From the NCBI GenBank assembly GCA_041738875.1, contig JBGSOW010000027.1:1-36464 (forward strand): a DNA stretch of 36,464 nucleotides, in the 5' to 3' direction. Each line of letters starts with the position of its first letter. Position 1 is the first letter of the stretch. Positions 9,144 through 17,509 of the stretch are shown piece after piece. The position numbers were made by a program, and so were the translations under genes. This DNA comes from JBGSOW01 sp041738875. Its GTDB lineage: Bacteria; Patescibacteriota; Dojkabacteria; CALFHW01. A model generated the notes under the pieces. The model was not told the origin of the DNA. It was given only the letters and a program-made list of their open reading frames with translations, and made no database searches.

Positions 9144-9170
9144 AATATACCTGTTCACTATCAATGTAAA
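9144..9170 (-). promoter_or_regulatory. Predicted promoter of the antiporter-aclBA operon
   Basis: On the minus strand, TTTACA (9165-9170) and TATATT (9144-9149) are separated by 15 nt, shorter than the ideal 17. The -10 ends 5 nt before the TTG start at 9138, so the mRNA would be leaderless or nearly so. The 121-bp gap to cysS makes a separate promoter plausible here. Confidence 0.4.
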
Positions 9171-9259
9171 GGCTATTTAGCTAAAACTTTAGTTAAATCT
9201 TTATATTTCTATTCACCTATATAACTAACTTTTCCCAAGCTTCATATCAACTTCTAAAA

Positions 9260-10744
9260 CTAAAAAGTCGTTTCCTCACCAATATCTTTGATTGTAAGTC
9301 CGTATTTTGTCTCTAGAAGCAAGCGGATTTCGTCTGCTTTCGGCCAATTTTTCTCAGATCTTGCGATTTTCCTTGCAGAAATGAGTTCGTTTACTTTTGT
9401 TAATTCCTCAGGAGAAAGTTTAGTTGAACTATTATTTTGTAGAGCTGATTTGATATACCCCAATAAATCGAGACCTAAAACTCTGTCGAAATCTATTATC
9501 GTTGCGAATTTATCAGCATCATCTACTTCCGTATTTTTTAATAGCTGCCATACAACTGCTAGCGCAGCAGAGATATTAATATCATCAGTTATCTCTTTTA
9601 CGAATCTAGCGTGCCAAATCTCTAGCACGCTACCTGCATTTACTTTATCTTTCAGTAATATTTCTGGTTGATTTTGTGCGATTTTTAAAAGCGCTTCACG
9701 TAAATTATTTAGTGCACGCTCGCTACTTGATAATGAATCAAGCGTAAAGTTCTGTTGCGAGCGGTAATGTGCACCCAAAAACAAATACCTCAATGCCAAA
9801 GGATCATGTTTTTCTGCAATTAATTCAGCAACTGTAAAAATATTCCCTTCGGATTTTGATATTTTTTCACCGTTTATAGTAAGCCATTCGTTGTGTAGCC
9901 AATAATTTACAAATCTCACTCCATTTGCAGATTCGCTCTGGGCAATTTCATTTGTATGATGCACAGGTATATGTTCAACTCCACCCATATGTATGTCTAC
10001 CCGCTCACCCAGCTCAGCTTTCGCCATTGCACTACATTCGATATGCCAGCCTGGAAATCCTCTGCCATTCTCAACTCCTCCTGATGCGAAAGGTGATTCC
10101 CAAGTCTGTAGTGCGTTTTTATGCTCACCAGTTTTGAAAAACCAAAGGGCAAAATCTTGAGGGTTTCTTTTTTCTCCATCTTGAACTTTGCCATGTCCTT
10201 CTCCAATTCTATTATTCTCAAGCTTTTGCCCACTCAATCTCGTATAATCTTCTGCTTTTTCGATATCAAAATAGACCGCTTTATCAGTCGTATATGCATA
10301 ACCTTTCGCAAGCAAGACTGACACCATATCTTGCATTTCGGAAATGTAATCCGTCGCTCTAGGCTGAAAGTCTGGAGGAAGTATATTTAGTGCGCGCGTG
10401 TCTTTCTCAAATATAGCAATATATTTATCCGCAATCTCTTCTGGTGTAAGTCCTTCTCTTTTCGCACCTTTTTCCATTCTGTCTTCACCAGAATCGGCGT
10501 CCCCAATGTTATCACCAGTTAAATGACCAACATCTGTATAGTTTCTTGCGAAATTAACATCAAAACCCAGATAAATAAGACTCCTGCGAACTAGATCCGC
10601 CATGGTCATTGCTCTTATGTTTCCTATATGTTGTACCCAATAAACTGTTGGTCCGCAATGATAAACCGATACCTTTCCCGGTTTTAGTGGTTGAAAGTCC
10701 TCAAGTTTCTTTGTGAGCGTATTAAAAAGACGTAATTGTGACAT
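9260..10744 (-). CDS. cysS: Cysteinyl-tRNA synthetase
   Basis: Class Ia aminoacyl-tRNA synthetase charging tRNA-Cys. It is 494 aa, starting at ATG 10744. Visible: YHCGPTVYW with zinc ligand Cys30, the HIGN signature at 39-42 (HIGH class), the GWHIECSAMA zinc site, the HHTNEIAQSE region and the KMSKS-class motif KISKSEGN near residue 295. The C-terminal anticodon-binding helical bundle includes SARKIARSEKNWPKADEIR. The internal GGVEHIPVHH reads slightly differently from the usual GGxDLxFPHH, a mild divergence. It sits in the leftward run from dnaA, 50 nt downstream of the PIG-L gene. Confidence 0.95.
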   Translation of the reverse strand: MSQLRLFNTLTKKLEDFQPLKPGKVSVYHCGPTVYWVQHIGNIRAMTMADLVRRSLIYLGFDVNFARNYTDVGHLTGDNIGDADSGEDRMEKGAKREGLTPEEIADKYIAIFEKDTRALNILPPDFQPRATDYISEMQDMVSVLLAKGYAYTTDKAVYFDIEKAEDYTRLSGQKLENNRIGEGHGKVQDGEKRNPQDFALWFFKTGEHKNALQTWESPFASGGVENGRGFPGWHIECSAMAKAELGERVDIHMGGVEHIPVHHTNEIAQSESANGVRFVNYWLHNEWLTINGEKISKSEGNIFTVAELIAEKHDPLALRYLFLGAHYRSQQNFTLDSLSSSERALNNLREALLKIAQNQPEILLKDKVNAGSVLEIWHARFVKEITDDINISAALAVVWQLLKNTEVDDADKFATIIDFDRVLGLDLLGYIKSALQNNSSTKLSPEELTKVNELISARKIARSEKNWPKADEIRLLLETKYGLTIKDIGEETTF

Positions 10745-10793
10745 TGCTTATTATAACTTAGATTAAATGACTGATTTGAATTACTGACTTGAT

Positions 10794-11654
10794 TTATTTA
10801 TTTGCATTATTGCTAATATCGTCCGCAAAATACTCTTGGCTAAGGACAAATGATGCGAGTAGATTATTTGGTAAGCCTTGGGATCTGTATTCATTCATCG
10901 CTTTTAATTTTCTCAAAAAATGCTTCAAGCTAAATTTGGATCTAAACATCGGAAGAGATGGAAGTACAATAGTCGGATCTTTAGCCATATGTAATGGCAG
11001 ATTCTTTTTCGCAACTTTGAGGAACATTCTTCTAGCCATTGTTATATAGAGTTTCTTAGCGGAGGTAGGATAACTACTGATGAAATTTGACAGCGTAACA
11101 TGATCTGGATGTCCGTAAATTCCAAATTTTTCATAGGTAATAATTAAATCAGTTGGAAATTCCGCTAACAATTTGTCCATATCTTTATTTAGACTATTAA
11201 TTTGATTTTCTACTTCACCGTCCTGGTAATCCCATATTCTATAGTTGTCGACTCCAAGTTTAGCCATAGCCTGACCAAATTCTTTTTTCCTAATTTCCGC
11301 AAGTACCAACGGTTCCAAATCAAGACATGAATTCCCACGCTCGCCAGCTGTAAGAGAAACAACTAAGAGTTCGATGTCTTCTCTAGAAGAAAGTTGCGCA
11401 AGAGTACTTCCCATAGAGACAGTCTCATCATCTGGATGTGGAAAAAGCACTAGAACTTTAGTTTTACTGGTATTAGACCTTTGAGATTTAGAATTTAGAA
11501 TCTCGAGTACGGGTAGATTTAGTTGATGGAAATAAATATAACCACCAATCACAACTAGTAATAAAAAAGCTGAAAATACAAGAAAAAGTACAGCTACAAG
11601 AGGTAAAAGTATAGGGGAACTAATAAAATTCGCTAAGTTTTCTGAATATTGCAT
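10794..11654 (-). CDS. Membrane-anchored PIG-L/LmbE-family deacetylase
   Basis: Zinc-dependent N-acetyl-sugar deacetylase of the PIG-L/LmbE superfamily. The zinc motif LFPHPDDET and the downstream HPDH (in GIYGHPDHVT) are intact, with an SLTAGERGN motif between them. An N-terminal hydrophobic segment of roughly 30 residues anchors it, with the enzyme domain following a short linker. The frame is open further upstream to a TTG at 11669, but the ATG at 11654 (MQYSENL) is the better start, giving 286 aa. The neighbouring DegT aminotransferase suggests a shared role in a surface glycan or glycolipid. The substrate is unknown. Confidence 0.87.
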   Translation of the reverse strand: MQYSENLANFISSPILLPLVAVLFLVFSAFLLLVVIGGYIYFHQLNLPVLEILNSKSQRSNTSKTKVLVLFPHPDDETVSMGSTLAQLSSREDIELLVVSLTAGERGNSCLDLEPLVLAEIRKKEFGQAMAKLGVDNYRIWDYQDGEVENQINSLNKDMDKLLAEFPTDLIITYEKFGIYGHPDHVTLSNFISSYPTSAKKLYITMARRMFLKVAKKNLPLHMAKDPTIVLPSLPMFRSKFSLKHFLRKLKAMNEYRSQGLPNNLLASFVLSQEYFADDISNNANK

Positions 11655-11757
11655 TATAAAAGTAATCAAAATTAACTAGAAAGAAAATGTTTCTAGCAAC
11701 AACAACAATTATCTAATTTATTTTTAATTTTTGTTATTTGATTACTCATAATAAATC

Positions 11758-13038
11758 TTACATAACATCTATAATTTTTTCAACGATTCTTTCATCTACT
11801 TCACTATTTATAGGCAGATTAACAATTCTTCTGGTCACGCTCTCCGCAATTGGGCAACTTCCCTTGGTATAACCCAACTCTGAGTAATTTTCTTCAGGGG
11901 TGTAAAACATTGTTTTATACCAATCACCCACAGTAATACCTAATTTTTTCGTACGAGAAACAAATTTTAAGCACTCATCTATATTATCCAAAAGCAGTGG
12001 GTAGCGTAAAAATGCTAGTTCAGTTTCTCTATTATTAACTTTTTCTACAATAAATCGTTGTTCAATGTTGCCCGCGAACTTAGTATTACTTATTTTTTTA
12101 CTATAAATTTTAGTCAAATTCTTTCTTAATTTGACTAAATCTGGCATTTTTTCCAATTGTTTAATACCAATTTCAGCAAATTTTGGCTGGATTTTCGTCT
12201 CTATATGAGAAGGTTGACCGCCGGAGTATTCAGTTTTAGAAATAGCAATACCTAAAAGACCTAATCTCCGAACTAACAATACAAATAGCCGTCCAATTGT
12301 AATTTTACCTACACCAAAATCATAAATAGGTAGGATAATTTGCCAAAAGATTGGATTAAGAATCAACTTCAAATACTGCAAGAATCCTAATTCACTGTAT
12401 TTTTCGTAATTACTTTTTACTTTTTCTAGAGAATTTTTTAGATTCGTACTATTTTTTGAAATAAAAAGTGCTCCCCCACGTATCGTTGAAATCGTTTTTT
12501 CCACACCAAATGTAAGAATCGACGCGTCTACATACTCATTCTTACTCACATTTGAGCCAAAAACATGTGCCAAATCCTCGACTAGAATTATGTCACTCCT
12601 ACCAATTCGACTTAGCTCACTCTTTAATAATTTAATGTCAACGTAATTTCCAAAAGTGTGTTGCACTAGTATTAGTTTAGTATTGGGAGTAACGGCATCT
12701 ATCAAACCACTTACTGGAGTATTAAAATCTTTCTCTTCAATATCAACATAAACTGGTTTTAATCCAGCCCATAGCACCGGGTTTACGATAACTACACATG
12801 TAAATGCAGGTAAAATCACCTCACTATCTTCTGCCAGTTCTAAAGATTTAAGCAGTAAATGAAAAGATGATCTCGCTGACTCAGTAAGGAAAATATCGCC
12901 TTCTGGTAAAAATTCACTTAATTTATCTCTAAATATATCCCTTTTTTCTGTATCGCTTTTTTTAAACAATAACTGCCTTATATTTTTATAGTCGCTAGAA
13001 TCAAAAGTAGGGTATAGTCCTATAAATATCCTTTTCAT
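11758..13038 (-). CDS. DegT/DnrJ/EryC1-type PLP aminotransferase
   Basis: Sugar aminotransferase-like PLP enzyme, 426 aa from the ATG at 13038. An alternative TTG at 13047 would overlap the dnaN stop (13040-13042); the ATG leaves 1 nt between the genes. Family landmarks: VILPAFTCV (cofactor phosphate region), VEDLAHVFGS with the PLP-contacting Asp, and TFGVEKTIST with the Schiff-base lysine at about residue 181. The middle segment IGRLFVLLVRRLGLLGIAI is unusually hydrophobic and might touch the membrane. Members normally make amino sugars for surface polysaccharides. The adjacent PIG-L deacetylase fits that, but the actual substrate is unknown. Confidence 0.85.
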   Translation of the reverse strand: MKRIFIGLYPTFDSSDYKNIRQLLFKKSDTEKRDIFRDKLSEFLPEGDIFLTESARSSFHLLLKSLELAEDSEVILPAFTCVVIVNPVLWAGLKPVYVDIEEKDFNTPVSGLIDAVTPNTKLILVQHTFGNYVDIKLLKSELSRIGRSDIILVEDLAHVFGSNVSKNEYVDASILTFGVEKTISTIRGGALFISKNSTNLKNSLEKVKSNYEKYSELGFLQYLKLILNPIFWQIILPIYDFGVGKITIGRLFVLLVRRLGLLGIAISKTEYSGGQPSHIETKIQPKFAEIGIKQLEKMPDLVKLRKNLTKIYSKKISNTKFAGNIEQRFIVEKVNNRETELAFLRYPLLLDNIDECLKFVSRTKKLGITVGDWYKTMFYTPEENYSELGYTKGSCPIAESVTRRIVNLPINSEVDERIVEKIIDVM

Positions 13039-13039
13039 T

Positions 13040-14167
13040 CTATTCAATACGCATTGGCATAACTATGTGTAAGTAGTCTTTGTCATCTGCATCCAAAAAC
13101 ACTCCTGGAGCAGTGATGCCATTTGCTTGGAAAGTGATCTCATCACTTTCTATTGTTGTTATCATGTCACTTAGAAATTTCGCATTAAATGCTGTTTCAT
13201 AATCATCACCGTCAACCGAATTAAGGTCTATAAAACTTTCATTATTGCCCACATCCAAAACTTTAGTTGCAAGTTGTAACTTTTTGTCTTCGGAATTAAT
13301 TCTAAAGAAAACTTTATTGCCGATAATGTTGCGAGCAAAAATGCTTACGATCTTTACTGAATCTTGTAGTTCCGATTTCGCAAGTTTAACCTCAATCATT
13401 TTCTCGCTAGGAATAATCTTTGCATAATCAGGAAATTCGCCGTCCAAAAGTCTTGTTGTAAAAGTGATTTGGTTGAATTTTACAACCACCTGGTTTTTAT
13501 CTTTTAAATAGAAAATATCGATATTGTCTTCTTCACTTGCTGTGTCTTCTATAATTCGGGTTAGTTCTAGTAGGGATTTGGCTGGAATTATCAGATTTAC
13601 ATCGTCAGGAGATCCTTTTATCAATTTTAATTCTTTTCGAGCTAATCTAAAACCGTCCACACCTACTAAAGCCGCTTTTCTTTGCTTTGCTTCAAGCAAA
13701 AGTCCAGTTAAAACAGGACGCGTTTGATCAATTGCTGCAGCAATTGCTGTTTTTTGCACAGCTTTACTAAATTCCAGAGCGTTTATCACAAAAGTTGCTT
13801 CTTTCTCGGTATCGGGCAGAGTCGGGAAGTCATCGGCTGTAATTATGTATAACTGTGCTGAGTTATCCACAGACTTAACCTCAAGACTCTGCCCAGTCTG
13901 GATAAGCTCTATTTTCGCGGATTTTAGCTGCGAGACAAATTCAGTTAATAATTTTGCATTTACTGTTAATTCTCCTTCTTCCCCTATATCACCACCGATC
14001 CAGGTCGAAATAGAAATATCCAAATTTGTACTAGCGAGTTTTACTTTTCCTCCTTCTGTAGAAATTAATACATTTGCAAGTACTGGTATATTCGGCTTGA
14101 TTGCGGTTGCTTTGATGATATAGCTTAATGCCTTTGCTAAATTTGCTTGTGTTACGGATATTTTCAT
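13040..14167 (-). CDS. dnaN: DNA polymerase III sliding clamp (beta subunit)
   Basis: Ring-shaped processivity clamp of the replicase, 375 aa, the normal length, with three clamp domains. It begins MKISVTQANLAKAL and ends with HIVMPMRIE, the usual C-terminal signature that forms part of the partner-binding pocket. The VDGFRLARKEL and LLDGEFPDY motifs are typical. It is the second gene of the origin cluster, 176 nt downstream of dnaA, and abuts the aminotransferase gene. A perfect DnaA box (TTATCCACA) lies inside the coding region at 13863-13871. Confidence 0.97.
   Translation of the reverse strand: MKISVTQANLAKALSYIIKATAIKPNIPVLANVLISTEGGKVKLASTNLDISISTWIGGDIGEEGELTVNAKLLTEFVSQLKSAKIELIQTGQSLEVKSVDNSAQLYIITADDFPTLPDTEKEATFVINALEFSKAVQKTAIAAAIDQTRPVLTGLLLEAKQRKAALVGVDGFRLARKELKLIKGSPDDVNLIIPAKSLLELTRIIEDTASEEDNIDIFYLKDKNQVVVKFNQITFTTRLLDGEFPDYAKIIPSEKMIEVKLAKSELQDSVKIVSIFARNIIGNKVFFRINSEDKKLQLATKVLDVGNNESFIDLNSVDGDDYETAFNAKFLSDMITTIESDEITFQANGITAPGVFLDADDKDYLHIVMPMRIE
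13863..13871 (+). promoter_or_regulatory. DnaA box inside dnaN
   Basis: TTATCCACA, a perfect match to the DnaA-box consensus, within the dnaN coding sequence about 300 bp from its start. It may belong to the origin-region box set or be incidental. Confidence 0.4.
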
Positions 14168-14343
14168 ATATTAATATTTAAATATAAATTTAGTAGATTA
14201 AATAGGGCATGTGTATTTGTGGATAAATCCGCATGCTTAATTCTATCTCTATTCTGTCAGTTGAGCAAAGTAGTTTTTAATATCTGTGGAAAAGTTAACT
14301 ACTTTCCTAACCAAACTAAGAATAACTTCCAACTATTAATTAA
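14168..14343. promoter_or_regulatory. dnaA-dnaN intergenic region with DnaA boxes
   Basis: 176-bp AT-rich spacer. It holds a perfect DnaA box in reverse orientation, TGTGGATAA at 14218-14226, and a one-mismatch copy, TGTGGAAAA at 14285-14293. In many bacteria this spacer is part of oriC or the dnaN promoter region. With the box upstream of dnaA it makes the dnaA locus the best origin candidate. Confidence 0.55.
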
Positions 14344-15762
14344 TTATACTTCCGAATTTAAGGTTTCTATGATACTTACTAATTGATCTCTAAAAACGTC
14401 CTCGGAAAGCCTCAAACTCTTTACGCGGTCAATACCATGCATTATGGTCGTATGGTCTTTCCTATTCAGGAGTTTTGCAATTTCCTCGAGTTTGTAATTT
14501 AATTCTTCTCTGAGAATATACATACAAACTTGTCTCGCGATTGCGATATCTTTTGTGCGTCTATTGCCTTTGATATCAGATACTTTTATCTCAAAATCTT
14601 TTGCGACTTTTTTGAGAACGTCATTTACTGATACTTTTTTGCGTTTTGCAGCTGCGTCTTTGCCGAGCTGTTTTGCAACATCTTCAACTGTGAGTTCACC
14701 GGAGGGTACGAGGCTAGCAATAAGTGCGATTTTTTGGAGCGCTCCTTCTAATTCACGGATATTGTCAGTGATGTTTTTTGCGATGTATTCGATTATGTGC
14801 CTAGCAACTTTGGCACCGAGGGAATTTAATTTTTTCTCAAGTATAGCTAAACGATGCTCGTATTCGGGCCTGGATACATCTACAACTATTCCTCCTTGGA
14901 ATCTGGACCTAAGTCTAGGTGTTAACTCTTTCAGTTCATCTGGGGAGCGATCAGAGATTATTATTATTTGTCTGCCAGCGGCTTGCAAAATATTAAACGT
15001 GTTAAAAAATTCAGTCTGCGTTTTCTCCCAACTGGAGATAAATTGGATGTCGTCAATAACTAGTAGATCTGTATTGTCTCGATATTTTTCACGAAATTTG
15101 AAATTATTACCACCTCTAATTGCTTTAACCATTTGATTCATGAAAGTTTCAGCAGCTACATAGGTAATTCTTTTATCTGGATCTTTTTCAAGGATTCTTC
15201 TAGCTGTTGCGTGGGCGAGATGGGTTTTCCCTAAACCTGTGTGTCCGTAGATAAACATGGGGTTGTACGCGCCGCCTGGGTTATTTGCAACAGCAATTGC
15301 CGCCGCATGTGCCATTTTATTTGAGTCCCCAACCACAAAATTTTCAAAACTATATTTTGTATTAATATGAGACCTTTGTAAGGAATTTTCAAGTTCAACT
15401 GATCTATCTGATCCACCGCCAAATATACTATGATTTTGGGTTGATTTACTTTCCTCTTTGTCTTTGATAGTAGGAATTTGTTGATTGGAAAAATTCTCAC
15501 TTATCCTGTACTCGACTTTTACTTTCTCACCACAAAGATAGGCGAGGGTGGACTCTATAACTGGTTGGTGTTTACGCCTTAACCAATCGGCGGCATAGTG
15601 ATTTTTTACAGCAATCACAGCTTTGCCTTTTGTCAGATCCTCTAATTTCGTATCAGTAAACCATGTTCTAAACTGTGTACTACTATCTAGTTTTACCTCA
15701 ATTTGTGCAAGAGCTACTTTCCATAAATCCTTTGTATTCAAAGGTTCATCATGCTTGTTCAT
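14344..15762 (-). CDS. dnaA: Chromosomal replication initiator DnaA
   Basis: AAA+ initiator that binds DnaA boxes and opens the origin. It is 472 aa. Domain I (about 1-80) has the FRTWFTD-type N-terminal fold. A short variable linker follows to about 130. The AAA+ domain shows Walker A GHTGLGKT (173-180), Walker B LLVIDDIQF and the sensor region RLRSRFQGG. Domain IV (about 380-472) has the DNA-binding signature RKDHTTIMHGIDRV. The start is ATG 15762. A possible promoter is TTGACC (15798-15803) with TTAAAT (15774-15779), 18-nt spacer, giving a very short leader. dnaA is the first gene of a leftward run of eight genes reaching to aclA. Confidence 0.97.
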   Translation of the reverse strand: MNKHDEPLNTKDLWKVALAQIEVKLDSSTQFRTWFTDTKLEDLTKGKAVIAVKNHYAADWLRRKHQPVIESTLAYLCGEKVKVEYRISENFSNQQIPTIKDKEESKSTQNHSIFGGGSDRSVELENSLQRSHINTKYSFENFVVGDSNKMAHAAAIAVANNPGGAYNPMFIYGHTGLGKTHLAHATARRILEKDPDKRITYVAAETFMNQMVKAIRGGNNFKFREKYRDNTDLLVIDDIQFISSWEKTQTEFFNTFNILQAAGRQIIIISDRSPDELKELTPRLRSRFQGGIVVDVSRPEYEHRLAILEKKLNSLGAKVARHIIEYIAKNITDNIRELEGALQKIALIASLVPSGELTVEDVAKQLGKDAAAKRKKVSVNDVLKKVAKDFEIKVSDIKGNRRTKDIAIARQVCMYILREELNYKLEEIAKLLNRKDHTTIMHGIDRVKSLRLSEDVFRDQLVSIIETLNSEV

Positions 15763-15773
15763 ATTTAAGAAAA

Positions 15774-15803
15774 ATTTAAGAATTTTGCCTGATAATTGGT
15801 CAA
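15774..15803 (-). promoter_or_regulatory. Candidate dnaA promoter
   Basis: Minus strand: TTGACC at 15798-15803, 18-nt spacer, TTAAAT at 15774-15779. The -35 is good and the -10 is weak. The predicted start is only about 5 nt from the dnaA ATG. Confidence 0.35.
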
Positions 15804-15876
15804 GTAGTTAAAGTAACTGCGAATTTAACTAAATGATTAATTAACTTTTGAGCAAATATATATATGATGTAGATTC

Positions 15877-15997
15877 GGGCATTAAACTAAAATAAACGCT
15901 TGTAAAAAAAACTTGTATTTTGTGTATACTTGCGCCAACTCGTTTTGGATATAGATAACTTAATCTATACTGAATTGTTTTATTTAGTTTAATGCCC
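15877..15997. repeat. 15-bp inverted repeat in the origin region
   Basis: GGGCATTAAACTAAA at 15877-15891 is repeated inverted as TTTAGTTTAATGCCC at 15983-15997, perfect over 15 bp and extendable to 19 with one bulge. The 91-bp interior contains a TATACT -10-like element (15925-15930). It could be two protein-binding half-sites, a cruciform at the origin or the closing stem of an RNA. Confidence 0.7.
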
Positions 15998-16031
15998 TCT
16001 GGTTCGCGTACAATTTAACAATAGCTTAATT

Positions 16032-16040
16032 TGTGGATAA
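16032..16040 (-). promoter_or_regulatory. DnaA box upstream of yidD
   Basis: TGTGGATAA on the + strand, i.e. TTATCCACA on the minus strand, a perfect consensus DnaA box in the gene-free dnaA-yidD spacer. Confidence 0.6.
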
Positions 16041-16156
16041 CTTGCAACTGTAAATATCATTTGCACAACATGCCCTCAATTGCTGTTAGATTTAACTAGC
16101 TGGTTTATTGAACAATGAATATAGTTATATTTTTCGGTTTCAGTTCGCATTTGAGA

Positions 16157-16162
16157 TATAAT
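16157..16162 (+). promoter_or_regulatory. -10 element of the yidD promoter
   Basis: TATAAT about 27 nt before the yidD ATG (16190), in GAGATATAATATATAAC. There is no clear -35. The predicted leader is about 20 nt. Confidence 0.4.
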
Positions 16163-16189
16163 ATATAACTAATATTCTCGTAATACTCT

Positions 16190-16426
16190 ATGATCAGGCG
16201 GTTAGTGCTACTTTTAATACGCATTTATCAAAAAACGCTGTCATTTGACCATGCATTTTGGGCTAGACCTCATCTTTATAGAGCGTGTGTTTACCAACCA
16301 AGTTGCTCGGATTATACCTATCAAGCAATAGAGAAATACGGACTTTTGAAAGGTTTGGTCATGGGTGCCAAAAGAGTATTTAGGTGTCACGGTTTTGTTC
16401 GTGGTGGATACGATCCTGTACCATAG
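16190..16426 (+). CDS. yidD: Membrane protein insertion efficiency factor YidD
   Basis: Small 78-aa protein that supports YidC-dependent membrane insertion. Family hallmarks: an amphipathic N-terminus (MIRRLVLLLIRIYQ), CVYQPSCSDYTYQAIEKYG with the paired cysteines, and a C-terminal RVFRCHGFVRGGYDPVP. In most bacteria yidD lies between rnpA and yidC. Here it lies next to the origin but rnpA and rpmH are missing, and yidC is 4 kb away on the other strand. It is followed by trxB after 63 nt. Confidence 0.95.
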   Translation: MIRRLVLLLIRIYQKTLSFDHAFWARPHLYRACVYQPSCSDYTYQAIEKYGLLKGLVMGAKRVFRCHGFVRGGYDPVP

Positions 16427-16467
16427 TTATCTGATTTATTTTTCCGTAAAAATATGCTTAAAAAGTA

Positions 16468-16483
16468 ACCGCGGTGGTATACT
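16468..16483 (+). promoter_or_regulatory. trxB promoter: extended -10 with upstream palindrome
   Basis: TGG then TATACT (16478-16483) forms an extended -10. It ends 6 nt before the trxB ATG at 16490, so transcription would start at or next to the ATG (leaderless mRNA). The 8-bp palindrome ACCGCGGT (16468-16475) abuts the -10 and is the kind of site a repressor could use. Confidence 0.55.
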
Positions 16484-16489
16484 AAATTT

Positions 16490-17470
16490 ATGGATAATTC
16501 AGCTGTTGAGGAAAAAATCGAAGAGCTTGTAATAATAGGTTCAGGCCCTGCAGGTTTGACTGCAGGTATCTATGCTTCTCGTGCAGATTTACATCCGCTT
16601 CTAATTGCAGGCGCGCAATATGGAGGACAACTAATGCTTACAACTGAAGTTGAGAACTTCCCAGGCTTTAATGAAGGGGTCATGGGACCACAGTTAATCC
16701 AAAATATGTTAGATCAAGCTAAGAAATTCGGAACGAAATTTGAGTATAAAAATGTAACTAAGGTTGAGCTAGGAGTAATTTCACAGGAAGAGATTGGTAA
16801 ACCGTCTTTACATAAAGTATATATGGGGGATGAAGAAATTATTACAAAAAGCGTAATTATTGCTAGTGGCGCAAGACCTAGAAAAATTGATGTTCCAGGT
16901 GAGAATGAATTCTGGGGAAAAGGTGTTTCGAGTTGTGCAACTTGTGATGGTGCTTTTTATCGTGGTAAAACTGTAGCTGTTGTTGGTGGAGGTGATAGTG
17001 CGATGGAAGAAGCGAATTTCTTGACGAAATTCGCTTCAAAAGTGTATCTAGTTCACAGAAGAAATGAATTCAGAGCGAGCAAAATCATGCAGGACCGCGC
17101 TGCTGCCAATCCAAAAGTTGAATTTATCCTTGATACAGTTATAAAAGAGATTAAAGGGGAATTAACTGTAAATGGTTTGGTTTTAACTAATGTTGTCGAA
17201 AATACAGATAGTGAAATTGCAGTAGATGGTCTTTTTCTGGCAATTGGCTATATTCCTGAGACTGAATTATTTAAAGAGTACATTGATGTATCGGTAAACG
17301 GTTACGCGAGGCCAGCGAGTGGGAAAAGAACAATGAGTAAAATTGAAGGTGTATTTATTGCAGGTGACGTAGAAGATGACCATTATAGGCAAGCAGTAAC
17401 AGCAGCAGCAGATGGATGTAAGGCAGCTCTAGACGCTGAGAAGTGGCTTGCAGAGCATTATAGCCATTAG
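16490..17470 (+). CDS. trxB: Thioredoxin reductase
   Basis: NADPH-dependent flavoenzyme that reduces thioredoxin, 326 aa. The FAD-binding motif GSGPAGLTAGIYASRA sits near the N-terminus, the redox-active disulfide is CATC (in SSCATCDGAFYRG), the NADPH-binding motif is VVGGGDSAMEEA, and the C-terminal FAD contact reads GVFIAGDVEDDHYRQA. It has an N-terminal extension of about 10 residues (MDNSAVEEKIEE) before the first beta strand. The predicted promoter gives a leaderless transcript. The 39-nt gap to the convergent cytochrome b5-like gene contains no hairpin I could find. No thioredoxin gene is in the window. Confidence 0.96.
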   Translation: MDNSAVEEKIEELVIIGSGPAGLTAGIYASRADLHPLLIAGAQYGGQLMLTTEVENFPGFNEGVMGPQLIQNMLDQAKKFGTKFEYKNVTKVELGVISQEEIGKPSLHKVYMGDEEIITKSVIIASGARPRKIDVPGENEFWGKGVSSCATCDGAFYRGKTVAVVGGGDSAMEEANFLTKFASKVYLVHRRNEFRASKIMQDRAAANPKVEFILDTVIKEIKGELTVNGLVLTNVVENTDSEIAVDGLFLAIGYIPETELFKEYIDVSVNGYARPASGKRTMSKIEGVFIAGDVEDDHYRQAVTAAADGCKAALDAEKWLAEHYSH

Positions 17471-17509
17471 CCCGCGAGTCATTAATACTAGAGTAGATAA
17501 AGTCAAAAT

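Larger units (their letters stand above)
15763..16189. other. Candidate replication origin region (oriC) between dnaA and yidD
   Basis: 427 bp with no gene on either strand, flanked by divergently oriented dnaA and yidD. It is strongly AT-rich, with an A-run near 15904-15911 and TATATATATGATG near 15858. It contains a perfect DnaA box (TGTGGATAA, 16032-16040) and a 15-bp perfect inverted repeat (15877-15891 and 15983-15997). I searched it for rpmH and rnpA, the usual neighbours, and found neither. The location and boxes fit oriC, but strand-skew evidence could not be computed. Confidence 0.55.

Noticed and set aside
14555..15136. 193-aa ORF antisense to dnaA
   Set aside because: Shadow of the DnaA frame; Ser/Thr/Phe-rich composition, no domain and no upstream signal.
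15877..15997. Structured small RNA (for example SRP or 6S RNA) in the origin inverted repeat
   Set aside because: Only the closing 15-bp stem is evident; the interior lacks further helices or known motifs, so kept only as a repeat.
17471..17509. Terminator between trxB and the cytochrome b5-like gene
   Set aside because: The 39-nt gap has no convincing stem-loop.
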